A DNA stretch of 40,457 bases from a bacterium (lineage in GTDB: Bacteria; JAJVIF01; JAGGVT01). The notes under the pieces are model-generated. The model saw nothing but the letters and a program-made list of their open reading frames with translations, was not told the DNA's origin and did no database searches. This document shows, one piece after another, positions 8,351 to 15,043 of the stretch; the stretch's first letter is position 1, and each line of letters starts with the position of its first letter. The stretch is taken from assembly GCA_021157815.1 (NCBI GenBank), contig JAGGVT010000172.1:1-40457 (forward strand), given 5' to 3'. A program made the translations under genes and the position numbers.

Positions 8351-9319
8351 ATGAAAACCTACGACTCCATAAACGATTTCACCCCTCCCGATAACGGTAT
8401 CGTTATCTTTATCGGCAAGGCGGATGGCCTTCATCTGGGGCACATCGCGCTGATTAACGAGACATTGAAACTGGCTCATGAAATGGGATGCGATGCCGGG
8501 ATTCTTTCTCTTGTACCAGACTTGTCTGTACCAGACTCGTCTGTTCCGGATTTATCAAATCCTGCAACAGGTGAAATCCCGCTTTTTGTTCTGACTTTGG
8601 ATGAGCGCCGACAATTTCTCGCCAACTGGCCACTGGAGCATCTGTTATACCAGAGCATGACAACAGATTTCACATCAATAAATGCGGATGATTTTATTAA
8701 AGATATTCTGTTGAATAAACTCGGTGTTCGAGGTGTTGTTGTCGGATGGGATTTCAGGTTCGGAAACAACAGAACAGGCGATGTTGAACTGCTGCAAAAA
8801 TACGCGGATGAGACAAAATTCAAACTGCGTGTTGTTAAGCCTGTTACAATCAATAATATTCCTGTTAAAACAACACTGGTACGTGAATTAATCGAGGCGG
8901 GGAAATTCCAGAAAGCGCAGAATCTTCTCGGTTATCCCTTTTTTATTAAGGGTAAGGTTGTTTCAGGCAGGGGACTTGGACAGAAACTCGGATTCCCCAC
9001 CGCGAACATCGATATCCCGAAAGAGAAACTGATTCCATGCTCCGGCGTTCACTTTGTGAGAGGCCTTTTCGATGATGAGGTTACATGGGGACTAGCGAGC
9101 ATAGGCAGACGTCCAACGGTTGAGGATAACGGCAGCATTGTTGTTGAGGTCTGGCTCAAGGATTATGACGGCAATCTGGTTGGAAGAGAAATAAAAATCG
9201 AGTTTTTCAAACATCTTCGAAATGAGATCAAATTCTCCTCCACAGACGAACTAAGGCAGCAGATACAAAAAGACGCCGATGAGCTGGATAAATACCTGAA
9301 GGAAATCCAGGATGTATAG
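8351..9319 (+). CDS. ribF: Bifunctional riboflavin kinase / FMN adenylyltransferase
   Basis: The enzyme phosphorylates riboflavin to FMN and then adenylylates it to FAD in the cytosol. The N-terminal nucleotidyltransferase domain keeps GKADGLHLGH (canonical GxFDGxHxGH) and VVGWDFRFGNNRTGD. The C-terminal kinase domain has SGRGLGQKLGFPTANI, SIGRRPTVEDN and a final helix of the usual kind. Length (322) is near the family norm of about 310. Odd points: residues 55-69 are a low-complexity insert (VPDLSVPDSSVPDLS) encoded by three tandem 15-bp units at 8513-8557, in the place where the family normally has an FxPHP-type segment. ATG 8351 has no Shine-Dalgarno sequence because a MITE end lies 3 bases upstream. 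Confidence 0.9.
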   Translation: MKTYDSINDFTPPDNGIVIFIGKADGLHLGHIALINETLKLAHEMGCDAGILSLVPDLSVPDSSVPDLSNPATGEIPLFVLTLDERRQFLANWPLEHLLYQSMTTDFTSINADDFIKDILLNKLGVRGVVVGWDFRFGNNRTGDVELLQKYADETKFKLRVVKPVTINNIPVKTTLVRELIEAGKFQKAQNLLGYPFFIKGKVVSGRGLGQKLGFPTANIDIPKEKLIPCSGVHFVRGLFDDEVTWGLASIGRRPTVEDNGSIVVEVWLKDYDGNLVGREIKIEFFKHLRNEIKFSSTDELRQQIQKDADELDKYLKEIQDV

Positions 9320-9375
9320 CTAGTCATTCCTGAAGAACTATGTTTTAAGTTATTGCGTTTACTACTATTATTTTT

Positions 9376-9554
9376 CCTGGGAGCGCTGGTCTCTGACCGG
9401 CATCTGTTTGGCGTAACTGGAAATAGTAAAACTGAAACTAACAAGTATGGTTTATAAACTCAATCCACGTCTTAAGGTATGTTATCAGTTAGACAAACTC
9501 TATTGATTTCCATTTACCTGACACAGGTGCCGGTCAGAGACCAGCGCTCCCAGG
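9376..9554. repeat. Inverted-repeat element with perfect 27-bp arms
   Basis: The arm CCTGGGAGCGCTGGTCTCTG... at 9376-9402 is exactly complementary to 9528-9554. The arms enclose about 125 bases without a gene. The structure is that of a small non-autonomous element or a long cruciform. It dominates the 458-base gap between ribF and the flagellin-like gene; the rest of that gap shows only the leader of the next gene. Confidence 0.75.
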
Positions 9555-9777
9555 CATGTAACATTCATCCCTGTCCCCTTTTTTCCTTTTTCAACAGATG
9601 ATTAATTCTGTTTAAATGCGATTTATAATAAAGTGGAACAATTCATGGATACTAATTTGAATAATGAATGACTTAAGAGGATTGGTTTTACATAAATTAA
9701 CTTGAGTCATTTTTATTCATCTTAAAACATCACTCCATATCGGGAGTGAATCCGGATGACTTTCACGGAGGAAAGCC

Positions 9778-10701
9778 ATGGGAATTATTCAAGTTGACCA
9801 GAATATAATCGCACTAAACAGTTTGGAATACATCAGGAGTCTTGAATCCAGTGCGCCTTTGAGTGATGAAAATGTTCCATCAGTTACGCCAGTGGATGCT
9901 GTACCGCAGGAGGAAATCGGGTTTACGGATATTCAAAGCCGTCGCGCGAACCACCACGCTATTTCCCATTCCAATGGGATGAAAGTCAGAGGTATGCATA
10001 ACCTCAAAACTGTCAGGAACGCGTTTCATAAGATTCAGAAACTCTTGCAAAAGACCGGCAAAACGCTCATGAAATTCGCTCAAAGCGATTTCAGCGCCAA
10101 AGATATCCGCAAATTCAACAACAAAATCGACAAGATAATCAGCAAGTTTAATCATATTGTGGCGAAATCGAATTTCGAACTTTCTGAGATTCAAGACCAA
10201 TTGCCTGATGGGGTTGGAGAGATTGATGAATCTATCCCAAACGATCCGATACCCAATGAGAACATGCCCGATGATGGTTCCGTGATTCCGGTAACCGTTG
10301 ATACTGCGGAAATAATTTCGGATTTGGAAAATATCGAAATACCGTCGGAGGTTTCCGAGCCGGTAATAACACCCACACAGGATATTGAAATTGATGCTGT
10401 TCAAATCGATGGTATCGAGTCAACCGAGCAAACAATCGCAAACGTGGATACCGCTATCGATGATATTGACAATATCGCGCTCGGATTCACTTATGCGCAA
10501 TTTCAGATGGAGAGTTCGCTTGTATATCTTTCGATTCCCGGACAGTCCTCTGAAACAGGTGTGCAAAATAACCAGAGCTATTTCACCAGTTTTCAGATGT
10601 CGTATGAATCAACAGTAGTCGAGATGCTTTCCAACGCTGGTGAATCGATAATAATGCAAACATCGAACCTGAGCATTGACATAGTCAGTTTGTTGATATA
10701 G
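9778..10701 (+). CDS. Flagellin-like protein with atypical centre
   Basis: The 307-residue protein has an excellent ribosome binding site (GGAGG, 8 bases before the ATG). Its N-terminus, IIQVDQNIIALNSLEYIRS, resembles the flagellin D0 start (typically INTNxAALNAxRxL). Its C-terminus resembles flagellin D0/D1: about 221-247 (DTAIDDIDNIALGFTYAQFQ) recalls the helix that reads RxxLGAxQNRLE, and the last residues NAGESIIMQTSNLSIDIVSL recall QAGxxxLxQANQxPQxxLSLL. The middle contains basic helices (90-150) and a Pro/Asp/Glu-rich linker (155-215). There is no signal peptide, as expected for flagellins exported by the type III route. No flagellar gene is adjacent. The call is by motif pattern only; it may be a flagellin homologue with another role. 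Confidence 0.5.
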   Translation: MGIIQVDQNIIALNSLEYIRSLESSAPLSDENVPSVTPVDAVPQEEIGFTDIQSRRANHHAISHSNGMKVRGMHNLKTVRNAFHKIQKLLQKTGKTLMKFAQSDFSAKDIRKFNNKIDKIISKFNHIVAKSNFELSEIQDQLPDGVGEIDESIPNDPIPNENMPDDGSVIPVTVDTAEIISDLENIEIPSEVSEPVITPTQDIEIDAVQIDGIESTEQTIANVDTAIDDIDNIALGFTYAQFQMESSLVYLSIPGQSSETGVQNNQSYFTSFQMSYESTVVEMLSNAGESIIMQTSNLSIDIVSLLI

Positions 10702-10857
10702 TAATCCTGAATCACATAGACCGTCATTCCAGCGAACGTGAACAACCTGTCATCCTCGCGAAAGCGGGGATCCATTTTATCCTTTGCCATTCGCCCGCAT
10801 CATACTGTATGATATCCGCAGAACCATCCTGAAAATAAAACATAGGAGAAGCCTGCC
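10702..10857. repeat. REP-like palindromes
   Basis: CGTCATTCCAGCGAACGTGA (from 10722) and CATCCTCGCGAAAGCGGGGA (10751-10770) are two members of the widespread GTCATTCCCGCGAAAGCGGG palindrome type, separated by a few bases. They fill the gap after the flagellin-like gene. Confidence 0.55.
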
Positions 10858-11241
10858 ATGACTCCTGATGCTTTCCCGATGCCATCCCCGTCAATGATCT
10901 TTTTCATTGCCGTGATTGCGGTTGTATTCAACACGTTCATCCTCATGTGGGCTGCCGGGTCGATGGACGTACCTGACGCCTCTTTCGGCAAATGCTTTCT
11001 CACAGTGTTCTTCACAGCAATCGTCAACGCCATCTTCGGCATCTTCTTCAAAGGGTTTATAGGTTTTGTAGTCGCTCTCCTGGCAAGTACAACAATGATC
11101 AAGCTGTTTCTGGACGTCGAATGGGGAAGGGCGTTCATGATCTACATCATGATGCTTGTCATCACGATTGTTATCGCAATAGTCCTCGGCGTGGTACTAG
11201 CATCCTGCACCTGCCTCGCCATAAACGCCGCTATCGGATAA
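10858..11241 (+). CDS. Small membrane protein with four predicted TM segments
   Basis: The 127 residues are almost entirely hydrophobic, with segments at about 14-33, 47-63, 65-79 and 93-123. The last is long and ends in VLASCTCLAINAAIG, a Cys pair that could sit at the membrane face. AGGAGA lies 9 bases before ATG 10858, supporting the start. A polar loop (SMDVPDASFGK) and an acidic turn (FLDVEWGRAF) separate the helices. I recognise no family signature. There is no co-directional partner within 150 bases, so it is probably transcribed alone. Confidence 0.7.
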   Translation: MTPDAFPMPSPSMIFFIAVIAVVFNTFILMWAAGSMDVPDASFGKCFLTVFFTAIVNAIFGIFFKGFIGFVVALLASTTMIKLFLDVEWGRAFMIYIMMLVITIVIAIVLGVVLASCTCLAINAAIG

Positions 11242-11386
11242 TTAATTTTATTCGGTGCAAGCCGTCTTTTGCATACTTGCATTAATGCTGGCGTTGCGGA
11301 AGGTGGATGTTATATTAAATTAGAAAACTGGCTTCATATTAATTCGCAAACCGGGGATACCTTCGCGGATTGTGAATAATAAAATA

Positions 11387-12196
11387 CTAACTATCAAGTT
11401 TATATCCAAAAAAACGACAAGAATAAGCACCTTCACCTACTTTATTGCTACCCAATGAACCATTCGGAATTTTAATCCTCATTTCAGAAAAACCCAAATC
11501 TTTCTTATATTCCATAGAATAGCTATAATGATTAATAACCCATGTTCTTGAAAAAGTATTATTTTGAATAAAGCCCCCATACCAGTACTTATTGCTTTCT
11601 ATCGTTGTGATACCAGCGCCTTTGTAGCCCAGTGGATCTCCAGTTATATTTAATAATTCAACAGGCATATCTATAGTTATATTTTCCCCATTATATGAAA
11701 TAGAAATTACATAAGGACCCATTGGCCAAGTAATCCCACTATCGCCTTCACTGAATTCAAAGCGCCAAGTTCCAAACATCAATTCGCCCGGAATTTGTTC
11801 TATGATTTTAACATCACATGAGATTATCTTAATACCTGCAATATTTGCTGGTACATCAATAATTGTTTATGTTGAAATTGCTGGTTGGTTTACTTGTGTC
11901 GTGGAAATTTCTTCTAGAATAATTGTTCCATCTTTTGCATAAGCACGCACTTTAGTAGTGACTTCAATGTGGTTATAAGCGCTATTTCTGGTATTTTCTA
12001 ATTGGATAAACCACTGTCCGTCTTTTTCCCCTCCATCATATTGCCGAAATGAAGCGTTAACCCCACCCATTTCATTTGAAAAGCTATCATTTGGAAAACC
12101 AGTATCATTTCCATTTCCTACTGGGTTGCCACCTCCACCACAACTTAAAGAACATAACATTGAAAACAGAAATATTAATAAACAGAAACTTTTCAT
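11387..12196 (-). pseudogene. Lipoprotein gene interrupted by one in-frame TAA
   Basis: From ATG 12196 (AAGGTGG 8 bases upstream) the frame encodes a lipoprotein signal with SLSC lipobox and a Gly-rich linker, then a beta-rich domain (QWFIQLENTRNSAYNHIEV). It stops at a single TAA (11869-11867) after about 109 codons. The same frame then stays open and protein-like to 11387: TIIDVPANIAGIKIISCDVK, then ELMFGTWRFEF and a C-terminus RFFGYKLDS. The total is 270 codons with no other stop. The beta-strand style before and after the TAA is continuous. A recent nonsense mutation is the simplest reading; a sequencing error or stop-codon readthrough remain possible. A paralogue might exist elsewhere. 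Function unknown; it would be anchored in a membrane facing the periplasm or outside. Confidence 0.65.
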
Positions 12197-12227
12197 GTTG
12201 TTAGCCACCTTGAACCAGTCATCTCAT

Positions 12228-12520
12228 AATGATTTAATATCATTGCTGTCCAAAACATTTTAAGGTTCTGAATTATCGAACGCAAAATTGCGCGTTTTGG
12301 ACGGATATTCATCGATTTTTCGCGAATTCAGATTCAGGTCTATTTAATCTCGAATTCAGCTGTCCAAATGCTGTTTGATACTTGATTCACCTTGATTATG
12401 TCCTAAAAGACCTTTATTTCAGGTGTTCAGAGTTGGTTTTCGTCAATATTATAATTCGTAATCACATTTCAGCTGTCCAAGAAATCTTATTTTGGACAAG
12501 TATGATTTAATATCATTATT
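12228..12520. repeat. Region bounded by 16-bp direct repeats with TGTCCAAA motifs
   Basis: ATGATTTAATATCATT occurs at 12229-12244 and again at 12502-12517. Between them TGTCCAAA-type words recur in both orientations, including GTCCAAAAC (12248-12256) against GTTTTGGAC (12294-12302), and TGTCCAAG (12474) against TTTTGGACA (12490-12498). No gene is present. It could be a small insertion with a target duplication, or an operator-rich leader. The rest of the gap to 12614 shows nothing else. Confidence 0.5.
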
Positions 12521-12614
12521 GCATAATAGCAGAGTTGTCAAATTTTGCGCAAATTCGCAATTCGTAACAATAGGACAATTTCCCGGTTAACCGTTATTTA
12601 CAGCTTACATATAG

Positions 12615-13286
12615 TTATGGAAACCAGGATACGGATTTAAGTTCTTTAATAAAGTACTTTGCAGTGATCCAACCCTTCTCTCCATTCTGTGTTTGTATTA
12701 ATGCACCTTTCCCGTCAATTCGGATGAGTTCCACCTTTTCACCATGTTTTACTTTTGCGACCACCTGTGACCTAGTTGAATAGTCATCCCAAATATTTAT
12801 TTCCTTTACTATATCCCCAGTTGACCTGTCAAATCCATTGATTGTAACAAATTGTGGAATTGTATATTTCTTGCTTACCCAACCTTCCCATCCTACATCC
12901 CCCAACGTAACGCGAAAACGTATCCACCCATTTTTCTCCTCAAGTACATACAAAGGCTCGTTTTGAAATAATGGTCCAGTTTCATCTAAGTCAAAACTCG
13001 TCCCTGGTCCTTTCCTAATGTTTAATTCTGAGATTGCACATTTCCGTGTTTCTAAAATTTCTTTAAGTTCTTTCTGAGTTGGTTAATATTTTAACCTCAG
13101 CTTTTCTGCTTCCCGTGCTCTTTGATTTTCTGCTTCCCACGCTTTGGATTTTGCTCTTTCGTAATTAGGGGCTGCCAGTGCATTTAAAAACCATATAATC
13201 GCAATTATTATTAAGATGCCTGAACAACAGCCTATTCGTGGTGGGTTAGCTTTTTTTGTTGCTCTCAATCGAGATCGATCTCCCAT
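12615..13286 (-). pseudogene. TM-anchored SH3b-domain protein interrupted by one in-frame TAA
   Basis: From ATG 13286 the first part encodes a basic N-terminus, one hydrophobic segment (CCSGILIIIAIIWFLNALAA) and a charged helix (EAENQRAREAEKLRLKY), and meets TAA at 13085-13083. The same frame continues with PTQKELKEILETRKCAISEL, then the typical bacterial SH3 opening LNIRKGPGTSFD and GWIRFRV...GWEGWV, and a second SH3-like unit (WDDYSTRSQVVAKVKHGEKV...GWITAKYF). Between the TAA and a TTG inside the first SH3 domain there is no ATG, GTG or TTG, so the complete domain cannot be made from its own start. One gene broken by one stop is the best reading. Intact relatives would be cell-wall or ligand-binding membrane proteins. 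Confidence 0.65.
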
Positions 13287-13374
13287 CAATACTTGAAAAT
13301 TTTTCCTTATTACATATTTTCCTTTGTTTTAAGGACATTCATAGAATAACACTCTGGGATATTCAAGTCAATTC

Positions 13375-13398
13375 GTAACCCGGGGAAGCCCCCCAAGA
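13375..13398. repeat. REP-like fragment of the GTAACCCGG family
   Basis: GTAACCCGGGGAAGCCCCCC begins at 13375 and shares its end with the larger GTAACCCGG...CCGGGTTAC palindromes at 13.7, 19.1 and 27.7 kb. Confidence 0.5.
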
Positions 13399-13415
13399 TT
13401 TTGGTTTTATAACCA

Positions 13416-13727
13416 TCACCCCGACACAAACCGCTCAATCGGCCCCAACGACCTTCCCTGCTTCATGCTAATCGAGCTTACATGGAATCCCATTTGGGTT
13501 AGGGCTTTGTTGACAGGCTCGGATATACTTTCCAATTCGCGGATGGTGGATTTGCTTTCAGCGGTTAAATCAACTCTTATCTGCTTGCCGACGCTTAGAA
13601 TCCTGCCGGCGATGTCACCCAGTCGCGATGTCGATACCAGGAAGAGGAACTCGGATGTTGTGATTTCATCATCGTTGATTATCTCAGTGGCTTTGTGCAT
13701 CAACAACTCGAATATGTAACCTGGCAA
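13416..13727 (-). CDS. FliK-like C-terminal fragment (hook-length control family), 5' end cut by REP
   Basis: The 103 codons include FLVSTSRLGDIAGRILSVGK, then IRVDLTAESKSTIRELE and VNKALTQMGFHVSSISMKQG. This is the LxxxxLGxIxVxI...VxxxAxSxxxxxxLxxxxxxLxxALxxxGxxVxxIxV pattern of the FliK C-terminal (Flg_hook) domain, the part that binds the export gate in flagellar systems. Full FliK proteins are several hundred residues, so this is a fragment or a stand-alone domain. The first codons (LPGY) come from a REP element at 13716-13761; ATG 13700 is a likelier start if the gene is expressed. The assignment rests on pattern only. It may be related to the flagellin-like gene at 9.8 kb. Confidence 0.4.
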   Translation of the reverse strand: MPGYIFELLMHKATEIINDDEITTSEFLFLVSTSRLGDIAGRILSVGKQIRVDLTAESKSTIRELESISEPVNKALTQMGFHVSSISMKQGRSLGPIERFVSG

Positions 13728-13811
13728 CCCCTTGCCGGGACGAAGTTCTGGCGCAGGTTACGGATTAGGTAATTGAAGAAACTAAAGCCCGGGAAGGGGT
13801 TCCCGGGTTAC
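13716..13811. repeat. Double REP-like element (GTAACC...GGTTAC)
   Basis: A first palindrome runs from GTAACCTGGCAACCCCTTGC to GCGCAGGTTAC (13716-13761). A second, CCCGGGAAGGGGTTCCCGGG, occupies 13788-13807. The element separates the FliK-like fragment from the next gene and its edge touches both: it supplies the first codons of one and abuts the stop codon of the other. Confidence 0.65.
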
Positions 13812-14056
13812 TACTCCCGCTCGTTTTCTTTGTTTGCCTGTTTCGTCCATTTTCTAATCCCCTTTTCCATATTCTTGATTGCCTTCCTTTGGTTATCGGT
13901 AACTCTTTCGGTTTCATCAATTGTTTCAGAGATGCCTGACAGAGTTTCGCATACAGACTCGGCAAACCTGGCTCCCGCGTCAGGGATATCATCAGCTTCC
14001 AGCACGGCATCCTGAGCTCTCTTTCTCCAGTATTTCCAATCGTTCTTTTTTCTCAA
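13811..14056 (-). CDS. Small charged helical protein, possible frameshift at start
   Basis: The 81 residues are helical and highly charged (WKYWRKRAQDAVLEADDIPD, then ERVTDNQRKAIKNMEKGIRK, tail QANKENERE). There is no signal peptide and the function is unrecognised. The start is doubtful: TTG 14056 sits 12 bases after AAGGA. Upstream, a different frame reads LARKLNSFEKK up to a run of six A (about 14047-14052). Removing one A would join it to this frame as LARKLNSFEKKNDWKYWRKR. So a longer N-terminus with a frameshift or homopolymer error is plausible. The stop lies at the edge of a REP element. It lies 35 bases after the upstream co-directional gene, suggesting an operon. Confidence 0.45.
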   Translation of the reverse strand: MRKKNDWKYWRKRAQDAVLEADDIPDAGARFAESVCETLSGISETIDETERVTDNQRKAIKNMEKGIRKWTKQANKENERE

Positions 14057-14091
14057 ATGAGTTTAATTTCCTTGCCAATGCAGGGAACCCA

Positions 14092-14616
14092 TCACTCGTT
14101 CAAATCGCGGAGGGGTTCGTTGTCAGTATCGTCATCCGGTTCGGGATGGCCTGAAACTACGCTTTCGGGAATGTTTTCGATGATTTTGGCTATCTGAATC
14201 GCCATTTTTATATCAGGATCGAGCTTTTCCGATTTCCTGGCTTCACCAAATCGTCTGATGACTATTACAAACGGATTAATGCTCATTCTCAGCAGGTCGT
14301 CATCCATCATGTTATGTTTGATTTCATCCGTAAAAACAGGCAGTGCCAGTTCGCCATACTGGCCATAGACAAGCATCTTGGCGTCAAAGTAAACATCTCC
14401 GGTCAGAAGCCTGTCATCAATAAGGGCCATCGATGACTGCAGGTCCTCGGTAAATGTCTTGATCTCAATATTAATTTTGTGCTCTTTCTTCAGGTGAACC
14501 GCGACGATATGCTTTGGGTCAATCAAGCCGGATGGCGAAACCCATTCGTAGATATGAACCATGTAACCGTCAATCTCAGATTTCTCGATTTGTTTATAGT
14601 CTTTCAGCTCTTCCAT
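14092..14616 (-). CDS. Conserved-looking cytoplasmic protein, unknown function
   Basis: The 174-residue protein has a strong ribosome binding site (GGAGG, 7 bases before the ATG) and no signal peptide or membrane segment. The N-terminal half is beta-rich (DGYMVHIYEWVSPSGLID, IVAVHLKKEHKINIEIKTF). The second half is helical (IKMAIQIAKIIENIPES), ending in a disordered acidic tail (PEPDDDTDNEPLRDLNE). It seems to head a transcript that includes the small charged protein and possibly the FliK-like fragment. I do not recognise the family and propose no function. Confidence 0.6.
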   Translation of the reverse strand: MEELKDYKQIEKSEIDGYMVHIYEWVSPSGLIDPKHIVAVHLKKEHKINIEIKTFTEDLQSSMALIDDRLLTGDVYFDAKMLVYGQYGELALPVFTDEIKHNMMDDDLLRMSINPFVIVIRRFGEARKSEKLDPDIKMAIQIAKIIENIPESVVSGHPEPDDDTDNEPLRDLNE

Positions 14617-14755
14617 GACATTAACCTCCGCGTCAAATTACAGACATTAGGTATTATATCATTTCTTAAATCTTAATGAACCCAATTGTACCTTAAAGAT
14701 TCGAAGATTGCAGCTTTTGGGCAAATACCGGGATATGATTATGGTATACATTTTA

Positions 14756-14966
14756 GGCTCTTCAATAAATCGTGTGGGTTGAGTTTAGATTAAGTAAAAA
14801 AAGGGGAATGTCCCAACAAAGTGAATAAACACCGTATAAATAAGGAGTTACAGCATAGTATATTGATAACATCAGATTTGAAGCATCATGTGGACGTACC
14901 CCGTTATCGGGGAATGCCCCTTTTTTTACGGTAGGGCAAATAACCCACACAGTTTATTGAAGCGCC
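14756..14966. mobile_element. MITE-like element with different ends but the shared core
   Basis: Terminal inverted repeats of 25 bp (GGCTCTTCAATAAATCGTGT at 14756, and the complement of GGCGCTTCAATAAACTGTGT ending at 14966) match at 22 of 25 positions. Such GGCTCTTC ends are reminiscent of ISL3-family insertion sequences (tentative). Inside is the same hairpin core found in the 1171-1460 and 8098-8347 elements: AAAAAGGGGAATGTCCCAAC, GTGAATAAACACCGTATAAA, CATAGTATATTGATAACATC, then CCCCTTTTTTTACGG. No transposase and no clear target duplication. It occupies most of the gap between the divergent genes. Confidence 0.7.
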
Positions 14967-15043
14967 CTTAAAGTTGATATATACTTTAAAAGTCGCTGGC
15001 GGCTTGTATTTGATATTTCTAATTCAATGATTTCGAGGTTTGA

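Noticed and set aside
11867-13085. Genome-wide reassignment of TAA to an amino acid
   Set aside because: Other genes in the window (for example those ending at 3009 and 6229) stop at TAA where the protein domain ends, so a general code change is not supported.
14756-14966. Flanking 8-bp target duplication for the GGCTCTTC-ended MITE
   Set aside because: The flanks ACATTTTA and CTTAAAGT do not match, so no duplication can be claimed.
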